Assembly (NCBI GenBank): GCA_964244885.1 | Contig: CAXTKD010000017.1 | Coordinates: 1 to 64,000 of the forward strand | Length of the DNA: 64,000 bases | Source of the DNA: CAXTKD01 sp964244885 | Lineage (GTDB): Bacteria > Pseudomonadota > Alphaproteobacteria > Sphingomonadales > Sphingomonadaceae | Reading direction: 5' to 3' | Shown here: positions 1 to 10,765 of the stretch, piece after piece | Layout of the letters: each line of letters opens with the position of its first letter | How positions within the stretch are numbered: the stretch's first letter is position 1 | Position numbers and translations under genes: made by a program | Notes under the pieces: generated by a model | Seen by the model: the letters and a program-made list of their open reading frames with translations, nothing else | Databases searched by the model: none | What the model was told of the DNA's origin: nothing

Positions 1-1842
<1,842 letters not shown>

Positions 1843-1880
1843 GAATCCGGTCGGCGCGAGAGCTGCGGCTTACTTTTCTC

Positions 1881-1910
1881 AAAAAAAAGGGCGGGCCTCG
1901 CGGCCCGCCC
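1881..1910 (-). terminator. Rho-independent terminator of the TonB receptor gene
   Basis: A 9-bp perfect GC stem (1889-1897 with 1902-1910) and a 4-base loop lie next to eight A on the plus strand (1881-1888). Read on the minus strand this is hairpin then T-run, 20 bp past the receptor stop codon. There is no T-run in the plus direction, so it is unlikely to serve clpB. Confidence 0.85.
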
Positions 1911-1930
1911 CATAATTTGCACCAAACGCC

Positions 1931-4909
1931 TTAGAACTTGGCGGTCACCCCAACGTGGAAGAAGCGACCGAGAACGTCATAAGAGCTCGGGTAGGTGTTT
2001 GACTGCTCGCCGTTGCCGAACTGCTGGACCGAGGCCGAGAGCGGCGGCTTCTTGTCGAAAACGTTGTCGACACCGCCGCTGATCGTGAAGTGATCGGCAA
2101 CATCGAACGCTGCGGTCAGATCGAAGTAGTTCTGGGCCTTGGCGTGCTCAAGGAAATAGGTCGTGGTGGGGTCGTCATCGTTGACCGACCCAAAGTAGCG
2201 CCACTGAACCGATCCTGTGAACGCCCCAGCCGTCAGGGTGGTCCGGAGCGAGTGCTTCCACTTGGGAAGCGGCTCGCCGCACACCGCGCCGAACTTGCCT
2301 TCGCACTCGTTGACGATCGGCAGGCCGACCACGGGCACGTAGGTGTATTCCAAAGTCCGGGTACCGTTGAAGTTAAACGACAGGCCGGTCTCCTCGCCGA
2401 AGAGGCTGGCGCCAAGCTTCATACGATATCCGGCCGAAACGTCGATGCCCCGTGTCTTCAGGCCGCCCGTGTTAGCGACGGTATCATTGATGCCTTGGAG
2501 ATCGCCGGTCGGATCACGGGTCACCGCCGAGCAATAGTTCGAGATGAACTGCTGGAAGCAGGCCGAGAGCACGTTCTCGGTTCCCGCAGTGGCGATATAG
2601 CCATCGATCTTGATGTCGAAATAATCGGCGGTGACGCTAAAGCCCGGAAGGAAGCCCGGCGAGAAAACGCCGCCGACCGACCAGGTCTTCGAACGCTCCT
2701 CCTTCAGAGCGGCGTTGCCGCCGAAGAAGGTGGTCGGGTTCGCCGTGGCGCTGAGCGTCGGGTCGCCGATCCGCGCGGCCGGCACGCCCGTCGCAAGGCA
2801 CGCATCCCGCAATTGGCCCGCCGCCGCAGCCGCAGCCGTGTTGCAATACTCGCTGCCGCCGACGAAGGTGACGGTGTTGCCGAGGAAGAGCTCGTTGACG
2901 CTCGGGCCACGAATGGCACGTGCATACTGGCCGCGGAATGTCACATCCTTGATCGGGGCGTACTGGCCGCCCGCGGTCCAAGTGAAGACGTTGCCCGGCG
3001 AGTTCGAGTAGTGGGAGTAACGGGCCGCACCGTTGAGCTCGAGCTTATAGGCGAAGGGCTGCTCGGCGAAGATCGGAACGTTAAGCTCGGCGAACGCCTC
3101 GCGAACGTCATAGCGACCGCCTGTCGGATTGCCCGGGTTGAAACCCGCGACGTTACCCGTTGCCAGGAACGTGTCGGGGATCACCGAACCTGATTCCGAG
3201 CGATACTCGGCACCGATCGCAAGACCGACACCGCCGGCTCCCAAATCGACAAGATCCGAGTTGGTGATCGCGACGCTGGCAACCTGGGTCGTGTAGCGCT
3301 CCAGGTTGGTCGCGCCGATCGCCAGGTAGTTGGCAGCCGCGGTGCTAAGATTGCCGTTGCCGAACAGGTTGGCGGGAACGCAGCCCGAAGCCCGAGACGT
3401 CGCGTCCGAGCATACCAACGTCCCACCGCCAGCGACACCCGCGATCGGAAGCGCGGATACAGCGCCCGTCGCGGGATTGAGGAAGGCCGTGCGCGTCGCA
3501 GCCAGGAAGTTCGTGATCGATACGTTGCCTTCCTGGCGCTGCGAGTTGTCGGTGTGGGCATACATGTAATAGCCGTCGTACGACCAGCCGCCGCCGACAT
3601 CGCCCTTGATGCCCGTCACGAACCGATAGGCATCGCGATTGTCGCGAACGACGCGGGGACCGATACCGACCGTCCGGAAGCCGAAGTTCGGAACGTTGAC
3701 ATATCCGTCGTTGGCGACGGCCGGCGCCTGCGCCGTGCCGCCCGTCGTCTGGGTTGCGTCGAGAGCCCGGAAGGCCGCCTGCGTCGCCGTCGAGAAAAAC
3801 GGTGAGTTTACCTGAAGCTGGATGGTGCCGATCGCGCCACCCCGGAAAGGGGTGCCGTTGCTGATCGGGGTCGCAGCCAGCTGCTGGGGAACGCGGTTGT
3901 TGATGAACTGCGTCTGGAAGTAAGGCCTGAACGCCTCGCTCACTTCATATTCGCCCTGCGCGGAGAACAGGAAGCGCTCTTGCGGAACCTGCAGGTAGTT
4001 GATCGGGGCGTAGTTATAGGCATCGGTCGCCGCGACATAGGGCGACAGCGTCGCGCCGGCCGCGCCGGCCGCGAAGTCGTTGTTGTTGTTTCCGGTGCCG
4101 GCGGCAACGCCGAGGCCCGGAATGTTGACGCGACCCTGCGAGACGCTCGACGAGCCGCCGAAGATCGCGGTGCCGTCCTGGTTGTCCTGGAGAGCATTGA
4201 GCGCGAAAGCGCGCTGCCCGGCGAAGATCGACTTGCGCTTGGAGTAATCGACGAACATCGTGACGTTGCCGCGGCCGTCAGCGAAGTTGGTGCCGATCAC
4301 ACCATTGATGTCGAAGCGCGAACCGTCACCGCGGCTGCTGAGCTCGTAATTGGAATTGAACTCGGCGCCCTCGAAGTCGTGCCTCATGACGAAGTTGACG
4401 ACGCCGGCAATGGCGTCCGACCCATAAACGGCCGAGCGGCCGCCGGTGACAACATCAACGCGCTCGATGAGAGCCGAGGGAATGGTGTTAAGATCGACGA
4501 CCTGGTTAACGTCGTAGGAAACGTAGCGGCGGCCGTCGACGAGAACCAGCGTGCGCTGCGTGCCAAGGCCGCGAAGATCGACCGTTGCGATGCCGCCGCC
4601 GGGGTTGTTGGACGTGCCAGTCGAGGCGGCGACGACCTGCGGGAGGTCATTCAGCACGTTCTCGACGTTCAGCGTGCCCTGAAGCTTGAACTCTTCTTGG
4701 CTGATCACGGCGACCGGGCTGGCCTGCTCCAGATCGGGGCGCGCGATGCGCGAGCCGGTAACGACGATAGTCTCCGGCGTCTCGACCGACGCCGATGGCG
4801 GCGCGGCTTGCGCAAACGAGGGGCTGGCGAGGAAGGCAGCGCCGATGACCATCGAGGCGGCGCTGGTCTTCAGCGCGGCTCGGTAGAGCGAGATGTTCGC
4901 GTTTTTCAA
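1931..4909 (-). CDS. TonB-dependent outer-membrane receptor
   Basis: Outer-membrane active transporter of about 992 residues, energised by TonB-ExbBD; substrate unknown. A TTG start at 4909 is chosen because it gives a clean signal peptide ending SPSFAQA (cleavage near residue 35) with AGGA/AGGG upstream. The open frame runs 60 codons further back without a signal-like sequence. A TonB-box-like ETIVVTG lies at residues 46-52, followed by a plug domain (VDLRGLGTQRTLVLVDGRR, then AVYGSDAIAGVVNF) and a long beta-barrel ending in Phe (HVGVTAKF), as outer-membrane barrels do. The plug is of the type common in large sphingomonad and Caulobacter receptor sets. The TPR/aspartyl-hydroxylase gene lies upstream on the same strand with a 223-bp gap. 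Confidence 0.93.
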   Translation of the reverse strand: MKNANISLYRAALKTSAASMVIGAAFLASPSFAQAAPPSASVETPETIVVTGSRIARPDLEQASPVAVISQEEFKLQGTLNVENVLNDLPQVVAASTGTSNNPGGGIATVDLRGLGTQRTLVLVDGRRYVSYDVNQVVDLNTIPSALIERVDVVTGGRSAVYGSDAIAGVVNFVMRHDFEGAEFNSNYELSSRGDGSRFDINGVIGTNFADGRGNVTMFVDYSKRKSIFAGQRAFALNALQDNQDGTAIFGGSSSVSQGRVNIPGLGVAAGTGNNNNDFAAGAAGATLSPYVAATDAYNYAPINYLQVPQERFLFSAQGEYEVSEAFRPYFQTQFINNRVPQQLAATPISNGTPFRGGAIGTIQLQVNSPFFSTATQAAFRALDATQTTGGTAQAPAVANDGYVNVPNFGFRTVGIGPRVVRDNRDAYRFVTGIKGDVGGGWSYDGYYMYAHTDNSQRQEGNVSITNFLAATRTAFLNPATGAVSALPIAGVAGGGTLVCSDATSRASGCVPANLFGNGNLSTAAANYLAIGATNLERYTTQVASVAITNSDLVDLGAGGVGLAIGAEYRSESGSVIPDTFLATGNVAGFNPGNPTGGRYDVREAFAELNVPIFAEQPFAYKLELNGAARYSHYSNSPGNVFTWTAGGQYAPIKDVTFRGQYARAIRGPSVNELFLGNTVTFVGGSEYCNTAAAAAAGQLRDACLATGVPAARIGDPTLSATANPTTFFGGNAALKEERSKTWSVGGVFSPGFLPGFSVTADYFDIKIDGYIATAGTENVLSACFQQFISNYCSAVTRDPTGDLQGINDTVANTGGLKTRGIDVSAGYRMKLGASLFGEETGLSFNFNGTRTLEYTYVPVVGLPIVNECEGKFGAVCGEPLPKWKHSLRTTLTAGAFTGSVQWRYFGSVNDDDPTTTYFLEHAKAQNYFDLTAAFDVADHFTISGGVDNVFDKKPPLSASVQQFGNGEQSNTYPSSYDVLGRFFHVGVTAKF

Positions 4910-5132
4910 GTCCCTGATCCTTATTCTGATTCCCTGATTGAGACATCGGACTGTCTCGAACCTTCTCTGATCGCACCCACGATCAAGTCGGACGAAACTC
5001 GTCACAGCGTCCCAAAGCCATTGGCCTAACCCGGTTGAAGCGCAGTTTGCAGGGAACTGTAAAGGACCCGCCCATCGCCTGCGACGCAACGACCAGAGGT
5101 TGTGGCCTTTTTATCACAAGCTCGAAGCTGCC

Positions 5133-6422
5133 CTACATCGCTTGCCATGGAAGAGAGCCATAATAGCGATCGAAGCCTGCGCTTGTGGCGCGGACCAGCG
5201 CCCGGTCACGCTCGTGCAGCAAGGGATTCCATACATCGAAGATCAGAATGGCGCGCGGCTGATCGCTGCGATTCCAGGCCTCGTGCTCGATCGTATCGTC
5301 GAAAACCCATGCTTCGCCGGTCCGCCAAGCCCGAGTCTGCGCACCGACCCTGAAATGGCAACCTTCTGGCACTTCCAGCGCAAGATGCGCCGTACCCCGC
5401 GTATTTGTGACACCGGTATGGGGCGGTATGTGTGTTCTAGGGCGAAGCAACGAGAAGAATGCAGTGGGCGCCCGTCCGGGCACATCGGATCGGGGTATTG
5501 CGCGTAACGCTGCCGCGGTTCGGGGGCAGCGCGCGAGATTTTCCTCGATCGCCACGCCATCCTTCCAAAGAAAAAAGGCGCTCCACGCGGGCGAATGGTT
5601 GAGCTCAGCCCATTGGTTGACGGGCTGCCCCGGCGCGAAGGCGACGTAAGGCATAAAACCGGAGTCTTCAGAAATCACCGCAAGGCACTCGTCGCGGATA
5701 GCGGCGCTTTCAGCCTCCAGCGTTTCGATCCAGGGAAAGCTCGCCCGGTCGAAAAACTCGATGGCCGACAGGTAAGGAAAGTGCATTTGGGTCGGTTGCG
5801 AAACATAGACCCGGTCGCCCAACAGGGCGTTGAGGCAGCGGTCGAAGTGATCGCGCTCGCCAGGGGTCCGCTCGGCTCGCAAGTCTGAAATCGCCGCAGC
5901 CATGGACGACCGCAATCCCTGCAGATCCGCAGCTATGACCTCCCGCCCATGCGCGATAGCCGCTGCCAGTTGGGGCGGCATTCCGCTGGCGGGCGGACCA
6001 CATTTGATCAGATCACCGTAGACCCGAGCCGCACGGCGGAGATCGCCCTGTCGCTCGTGCCACTGTGCTTTGTGCAGGAGGGCCAGTACCATGTAAGGAT
6101 CGGCAGCGAGCGCCCGTTCAAGAGCGGCGATTTCGCCGCCATCATCTCCACCAAGGCGACAAGCGCCCGCCAAATTGAGCCAAATCGCAGGCGCGCTGGG
6201 GTCCGCATCCGCGGCGCGTTGCAGATACGCCCGTGCTTCCTTGGCGTTTCCTTCGGCCAGAGCCCGGCTTCCGAGGGCATTCAGCGCCCGAGCGTTCGCC
6301 GGATCAGCGGCGACGATCGCGGCAAGAGCTCGCCGTTCATCCTCACGGCGCCCGGCTAGCCGGGCATTCTCGGCGGCTTGGAACAGGCCGCTAACTTCGG
6401 GACGAACGGATCTCTCTGACAT
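5133..6422 (-). CDS. TPR protein with C-terminal aspartyl/asparaginyl beta-hydroxylase domain
   Basis: 429 residues. Residues about 10-150 form tetratricopeptide-like helical repeats (for example ANARALNALGSRALAEGNAKEA shortened to its ALNALG core). Residues about 215-400 match the Asp/Asn beta-hydroxylase fold, an Fe(II)/2-oxoglutarate oxygenase. Candidate iron ligands are His335 (in PPHTGVTNTRGT) and His380 (in IEHEAWN), with R389 in the position expected to hold 2-oxoglutarate. There is no signal peptide, so it is probably cytoplasmic. The substrate is unknown. Such hydroxylases recur near TonB receptors in alphaproteobacteria and xanthomonads, and here the receptor is the next gene downstream on the same strand. 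Confidence 0.85.
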   Translation of the reverse strand: MSERSVRPEVSGLFQAAENARLAGRREDERRALAAIVAADPANARALNALGSRALAEGNAKEARAYLQRAADADPSAPAIWLNLAGACRLGGDDGGEIAALERALAADPYMVLALLHKAQWHERQGDLRRAARVYGDLIKCGPPASGMPPQLAAAIAHGREVIAADLQGLRSSMAAAISDLRAERTPGERDHFDRCLNALLGDRVYVSQPTQMHFPYLSAIEFFDRASFPWIETLEAESAAIRDECLAVISEDSGFMPYVAFAPGQPVNQWAELNHSPAWSAFFLWKDGVAIEENLARCPRTAAALRAIPRSDVPGRAPTAFFSLLRPRTHIPPHTGVTNTRGTAHLALEVPEGCHFRVGAQTRAWRTGEAWVFDDTIEHEAWNRSDQPRAILIFDVWNPLLHERDRALVRATSAGFDRYYGSLPWQAM

Positions 6423-6533
6423 GTCGCGAATATATAAAATGCGGCGGGCAAAGCCAGTGTCGCGGAACCACGTTGCCCAACGCCTACGTAACAGGCACGG
6501 TGTAGCGGTGCGACAGATAGCATGGAGGACGCG

Positions 6534-7037
6534 GTGCGGACGATTTTATTGATCGGTATGAGCGTCGGGTTGAGCGCAGCGGCTCCAACGTCGAATCGCG
6601 CGGCGGTGGTGGGTGCGGTGACCGATTGCCGCACCATTGCGGACAGCAGTACTCGGCTAGCCTGCTACGACAGCGCGGTTGCCGCTCTCGACACAGCCGC
6701 GACGAAGAAGGACATCGTCGTCCTTGATCGCGAGGAGGTTCGCCAGACGCGGCGAGGGCTATTTGGCTTCGCCCTTCCCAAACTGCCCTTCTTCAAAGGA
6801 GACGATTCGAAGGATACGGCTCCGACGGAGATCGTTGCCACCGTGCAAAGCATGCGGCCGTTGGGTTACGGCAAATGGCGCGTCGTGCTCGATGACGGGG
6901 CGGTATGGGACACGACCGAGGTGGTGCGTCGCGATCCGCACGAGGGCAGCAAAGTCCGGATCAAGTCCGCTGTTCTTGGCAGCTTTATGATGAATATCGA
7001 TGGCGCCGCGGCGGTGCGGGTAAGACGAGAACGCTAG
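6534..7037 (+). CDS. Exported protein of unknown function with a CRxxADSxxRLACYD motif
   Basis: 167 residues from a GTG start at 6534, which has GGAGG five bases upstream; the in-frame ATG at 6522 overlaps that Shine-Dalgarno and is less likely. The N-terminus (RTILLIGMSVGLSAAA) looks like a signal peptide. Next comes the pattern DCRTIADSSTRLACYD, with two Cys probably disulphide-linked in the periplasm; this pattern occurs in many proteobacterial exported proteins. The C-terminal half (SMRPLGYGKWRVVLDDGAVW, KVRIKSAVLGSFMM) looks like a small beta-barrel. Function unknown. It converges with the M23 gene, their TAG stops overlapping by four bases. Confidence 0.75.
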   Translation: MRTILLIGMSVGLSAAAPTSNRAAVVGAVTDCRTIADSSTRLACYDSAVAALDTAATKKDIVVLDREEVRQTRRGLFGFALPKLPFFKGDDSKDTAPTEIVATVQSMRPLGYGKWRVVLDDGAVWDTTEVVRRDPHEGSKVRIKSAVLGSFMMNIDGAAAVRVRRER

Positions 7038-7924
7038 GGCGCGTTGCCCCCCGGCGGCACCAGCAGTTGCGGATCGACGCGGACCTCGCCCCAGCTCAGC
7101 GCCCAATGGAGGTGGGGGCCGGTGGCGCGGCCGGTCATGCCGATCAGGCCGACGCGCTGGCCCTGCGCGACGTGGTCACCGACCTTCACGAGGATTTTGC
7201 TCAGGTGGAGGAAGTTCGAATAGAGGCCGTTGCCGTGATCGAGGATCAGGAGGTTGCCCTCCAGGCTGAACGGCTTGTCGGCGGCGAGCACGACCACCGC
7301 ATCGGCGGGCGCGACCGCCGGCGTCCCGGCGGGGGCTGCGATGTCGAGCCCGGCATGGGGATCGCGCGGCACGCCGCCCAGGATGCGCTGCGAGCCGTAG
7401 ACGCCGCTGATCCGGCCCTTCGCCGGCCAGATGAAGCGCTCGGTCCAGCCGACGGCATCGCTGGGCCTGGCGCGGGCGGCGGCGATTCGCGCCTTCTCGT
7501 CGGCGCGGAGCGCATCCCACACGGGATCGGGCGGGCCGCTATATTGCCTGAGCTGCGGGATTCGCTCGATCTTGAAGGTGCGCGGCGTGATGCGCAGCGC
7601 CTCGCGGACTCGGGTGCCGTCGGCCATCCGCGCCTCGACCATCGCGGTGTCGGCCGCGTCGCGCCCGAAGCCGACGAGGAAGCGGCGTTTCGCGTCCAGC
7701 CGGAGCGGCTTGCTGTCGAGCGTCGCCGAGACCGTTCCGGGCGGCGCCTGGCCGACCGCGAGGCCACCCTGCGTCAGCGCGCCCTGGAAGGCGAAGTCGC
7801 CATCGACGACCCGCTCGACCGGGCGGACGACCGCGGCGGCCGAGGGCGTGCGTGCGGCGGGCGGCGTCGGCGTCACCTGGTGCGAGCAGGCCGCAAGCAG
7901 GCCGAGCAAGGCAAGGCGGCGCAC
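7034..7924 (-). CDS. M23-family peptidase lipoprotein (LytM-like)
   Basis: 296 residues; a putative cell-wall endopeptidase or divisome-type activator anchored as a lipoprotein. A GTG start at 7924 is chosen: it overlaps the TAG stop of the DUF2093 gene and gives MRRLALLGLLAACS, with lipobox LAAC. The C-terminal domain (about 170-296) carries M23 landmarks: a His-Asp pair in DPHAGLDIAAPAGT and the HLHWALSW motif (GPHLHW) with upstream HLS, so zinc binding looks intact. It is the third gene of an xseA-DUF2093-M23 operon. Its substrate, expected to be peptidoglycan cross-bridges, is inferred from the family. Confidence 0.9.
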   Translation of the reverse strand: MRRLALLGLLAACSHQVTPTPPAARTPSAAAVVRPVERVVDGDFAFQGALTQGGLAVGQAPPGTVSATLDSKPLRLDAKRRFLVGFGRDAADTAMVEARMADGTRVREALRITPRTFKIERIPQLRQYSGPPDPVWDALRADEKARIAAARARPSDAVGWTERFIWPAKGRISGVYGSQRILGGVPRDPHAGLDIAAPAGTPAVAPADAVVVLAADKPFSLEGNLLILDHGNGLYSNFLHLSKILVKVGDHVAQGQRVGLIGMTGRATGPHLHWALSWGEVRVDPQLLVPPGGNAP

Positions 7925-8142
7925 TACAGCTTCCCCGCGGCGCGCGCCTCGGCGTAGCGCTTGGTCGCGATCTCGGGCGTCGCATAGGCTTCCTGCAGCT
8001 CCGAGCTCCAGTAGCGCAAATTGGGCAGCGGAATGCGGGCGCCGCTGACCGCGCAGACGACATGGTCGCCGGCGCCGAGCACCCGGAAGCTGCCGGAGAG
8101 ATAGTGGAGACGCGCCTGGCGGCCGCCGGTGAAACTCAGCAT
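7924..8142 (-). CDS. DUF2093 family small protein
   Basis: 72 residues, matching the short alphaproteobacterial DUF2093 family: ARLHYLSGSFRVLGAGDHVV, then CAVSGARIPLPNLRYWS and ELQEAYATPE. Function unknown. The sequence suggests a small beta-rich domain followed by an amphipathic helix, and shows no membrane segment. It starts on the last base of the xseA stop (TGATG), and its own stop overlaps the GTG of the M23 gene. It is therefore translationally coupled on both sides; linkage to xseA is common in this class. Confidence 0.9.
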   Translation of the reverse strand: MLSFTGGRQARLHYLSGSFRVLGAGDHVVCAVSGARIPLPNLRYWSSELQEAYATPEIATKRYAEARAAGKL

Positions 8143-9437
8143 CAGAACAGCACTCCCTGGCGCGGCACGGCGCGGGTATCGGCGGCAATATGGCCGTCGG
8201 CGAACTCGATTTGAAGCGTCTGCGCCGATTTGGCCGCATCGACGCCGGTGATCAGCGCGCCGTCCTTGTCGCGAACCAGCGCGAAGCCTCGGGCCAGGGT
8301 CGCCTGATAGTTGAGCGACGCGAACAGCCGGCTGGTCGCCTCAAGCCGTGAGCGGGCGCGCTCGGCGAAGCGCTCGACCAGCGCGGGGCGGAGCGCGGCG
8401 CCGGCGCGCTCGTAATGCGTGCGGTGGACCTGGATGTTGGCGGAGAGGCCGCGCGGCAGGCGCTCGGCGAGCTCGTCGAAGCGCTGCTGCTTGGCGCCGA
8501 GGAGGGTGCGGAGGCTCGGCAGGCGGCAGGCGACCGCCGCGACCCGCTCGGCGCGCGCCGCCATGCACTTGGCATTGGCGCGCTCGGCACGGAGCGCCAG
8601 GTCGGCGACGGTCAGCCGAAGCTCCTCGCGCACCGGCACCGCCATCTCAGCGGCGGCGGTCGGGGTCGGCGCGCGGCGGTCGGCGGCGAAGTCGACGAGC
8701 GTGGTGTCGGTCTCGTGGCCGACCGCGGAGATCGTCGGGATTTGCGAGGACGCGACGGCGCGGACCACCGCCTCCTCGTTGAACGCCCACAAATCCTCGA
8801 TCGAGCCGCCGCCGCGCGCGACGATCAGCAGGTCGGGCCGGTCGGCGCCCGTCATCGCGTTGAAGCCCTCGACCGCGGCGGCAATCTGCGCCGCCGCCCC
8901 CTCCCCCTGCACCAGCACCGGCCAGACGATGACGCGGCGCGGGAAGCGGTCGGCAAGGCGGTGGAGGATGTCGCGGATCACCGCGCCGGTCGGCGAGGTG
9001 ACGACGCCGATGACCTGCGGCAGGAACGGCAGGCGGCGCTTCCGGTCGGGGTGGAACAGGCCTTCGGCGGCGAGCTTGGCTTTCCGCTGTTCCAGCAGCG
9101 CCATCAGCGCGCCGGCGCCGGCGGGCTCCAGGCTCTCGATGACGATCTGGTATTTGGAGCGGCCGGGGTAGGTGGTGAGACGGCCAGTGGCGATCACCTC
9201 CAGCCCGTCCTCTGGGCGGAAACGAAGCGCCTGCACCCCCGCCTTCCACATCACGCCGTCGAGCACCGCGCGCTCGTCCTTGAGGCAGAGATAGGCGTGG
9301 CCCGAGGCGGCGATCTTGAGGCCCGAGATTTCGCCGCGCACGCGCACCTGCCCGAAGGCGCTTTCGACGGTGCGCTTCAGCGCGCCGGCGATCTCCGACA
9401 CCGAATATTCGGGGGTGTTTGCGGGGGCGGTCGCCAT
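8142..9437 (-). CDS. xseA: Exodeoxyribonuclease VII large subunit
   Basis: 431 residues, near the usual length. It is the catalytic subunit of exonuclease VII, which degrades single-stranded DNA to oligonucleotides in repair together with XseB (not in the window). Residues about 10-105 form the OB-fold (VSEIAGALKRTVESAFGQV, VRGEISG). The catalytic core carries VVTSPTGAVIRDI, ARGGGSIEDLWAFNEE and SAVGHETDTTLVDFAADRRA, the strongest family signatures. A helical region rich in Arg and Ala follows. It is the first gene of the operon and is divergent from purD across a 38-bp gap. Confidence 0.97.
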   Translation of the reverse strand: MATAPANTPEYSVSEIAGALKRTVESAFGQVRVRGEISGLKIAASGHAYLCLKDERAVLDGVMWKAGVQALRFRPEDGLEVIATGRLTTYPGRSKYQIVIESLEPAGAGALMALLEQRKAKLAAEGLFHPDRKRRLPFLPQVIGVVTSPTGAVIRDILHRLADRFPRRVIVWPVLVQGEGAAAQIAAAVEGFNAMTGADRPDLLIVARGGGSIEDLWAFNEEAVVRAVASSQIPTISAVGHETDTTLVDFAADRRAPTPTAAAEMAVPVREELRLTVADLALRAERANAKCMAARAERVAAVACRLPSLRTLLGAKQQRFDELAERLPRGLSANIQVHRTHYERAGAALRPALVERFAERARSRLEATSRLFASLNYQATLARGFALVRDKDGALITGVDAAKSAQTLQIEFADGHIAADTRAVPRQGVLF

Positions 9438-9475
9438 GTTGTCTCCGTAAGGGGCCGTCTCTACAACGCCCGCCC

Positions 9476-10765
9476 GTGGGAAGCGAGACGGTCAACACTC
9501 TGGTCATCGGCGGCGGCGGGCGCGAGCATGCGCTGTGCTGGAAGCTCGCCCAATCCCTTCGGATTAGGCGACTCTACTGCGCGCCGGGCAATCCGGGAAT
9601 CGCGAACACTGCAGAGTGCGTCGCGATCGACAGCGCCGACCATAACGCGGTGATCGCCTTCTGCCGGAGCCATGACATCGGCCTCGTTGTCGTCGGCCCC
9701 GAACAGCCGCTGGTCGAGGGGCTGGTGGACAGCCTCGACGCCGCCGGCATCCGCGCCTTCGGGCCGAGCCGGGCGGCGGCGCAGCTTGAGGGGTCGAAGG
9801 GCTTCACCAAGGCGCTGTGCGCGGCGAACGGCATCCCGACCGCAGGTTTCGCAACCTTTACCGAGGCGGGCGCGGCGGAGGCCTATCTCGCGAGCCAGCC
9901 CTATCCGATCGTCGTCAAGGCCGATGGCCTCGCGGCGGGCAAGGGCGTGGTGATCGCCGCCGACAAGGCCGAGGCCGAGGCGGCGATCGACATGATGTTC
10001 GGCGGCGGCTTCGGTGAGGCCGGGGCGAGCGTCGTCATCGAAGAGTTCATGGCCGGCGAGGAAGCGAGCTTCTTCGCGCTGGTCGATGGCGAGACGGCGG
10101 TCGCGCTAGAGGGCGCGCAGGACCACAAGCGCGTCGGCGAGGGCGACACCGGGCCGAACACCGGCGGCATGGGCGCCTATTCCCCCGCCCCCGTGCTGAC
10201 CGAGGCGATGAAGGCGCGCGTGATGCGCGAGATCGTCGAGCCTACGGCGAAGGCGATGGTGGCGATGGGCTGCCCGTTTCGCGGCGTGCTGTTCGCCGGG
10301 CTGATGATCGGCGCCGATGGCCCCAAGCTCATCGAGTATAACGCGCGCTTCGGCGACCCCGAGACGCAGGTGCTGATGGCGCGGCTGGACAGCGACCTGC
10401 TGGAACTGCTGCTCGCCGCCTGCGACGGCACGCTGGCGAGCGTCACGCCCAAATGGCGCGACGACGCGGCGCTGACGGTGGTGATGGCGGCCGAGGGTTA
10501 TCCGGGGACGCCGTTGAAGGGCAGCGTCATCCGCGGCGTCGAGACGGCGGAGGCGGCGGGAGCGATCGTTTTCCACGCCGGCACCGCGCTCCACGACGGC
10601 AGCCTGGTCGCGAACGGCGGCCGGGTGCTCGCCGTCACTGGCATTGGCGCTAGCGTGACCGAGGCCGCCCGCGCGGCCTATGCCGGGATCGACGCGATCG
10701 ACTGGGCCGGCGGCTTCTGCCGCCGCGACATCGGCCGGCGCGCGATCGAGCGGGAGACACCATGA
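9476..10765 (+). CDS. purD: Phosphoribosylamine-glycine ligase
   Basis: 429 residues from a GTG start at 9476, equal to the E. coli length; the longer frame to 9419 runs into the divergent xseA gene. It catalyses ATP-dependent ligation of phosphoribosylamine and glycine to GAR, step two of purine synthesis. Visible are the N-terminal TLVIGGGGREHAL, the ATP-grasp region (KADGLAAGKGVVIA, EEFMAGEEASFFALVDG), the signature DHKRVGEGDTGPNTGGMGAY, and metal ligands in IEYNARFGDPETQ. The start has no strong Shine-Dalgarno, so GTG is a length-based choice. It overlaps the next gene by four bases (ATGA). Confidence 0.96.
   Translation: MGSETVNTLVIGGGGREHALCWKLAQSLRIRRLYCAPGNPGIANTAECVAIDSADHNAVIAFCRSHDIGLVVVGPEQPLVEGLVDSLDAAGIRAFGPSRAAAQLEGSKGFTKALCAANGIPTAGFATFTEAGAAEAYLASQPYPIVVKADGLAAGKGVVIAADKAEAEAAIDMMFGGGFGEAGASVVIEEFMAGEEASFFALVDGETAVALEGAQDHKRVGEGDTGPNTGGMGAYSPAPVLTEAMKARVMREIVEPTAKAMVAMGCPFRGVLFAGLMIGADGPKLIEYNARFGDPETQVLMARLDSDLLELLLAACDGTLASVTPKWRDDAALTVVMAAEGYPGTPLKGSVIRGVETAEAAGAIVFHAGTALHDGSLVANGGRVLAVTGIGASVTEAARAAYAGIDAIDWAGGFCRRDIGRRAIERETP

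Noticed and set aside
4647..4976. ATG at 4976 as the TonB receptor start
   Set aside because: It is in a different frame and its product loses the receptor signal sequence.
2090..5029. Several plus-strand frames across the TonB receptor
   Set aside because: All are antisense to a gene with a signal peptide, plug and barrel end. Their translations are Arg-rich without domains.
6522..6533. ATG at 6522 as start of the exported protein
   Set aside because: It overlaps the GGAGG that best serves GTG 6534, and adds residues before the signal peptide.
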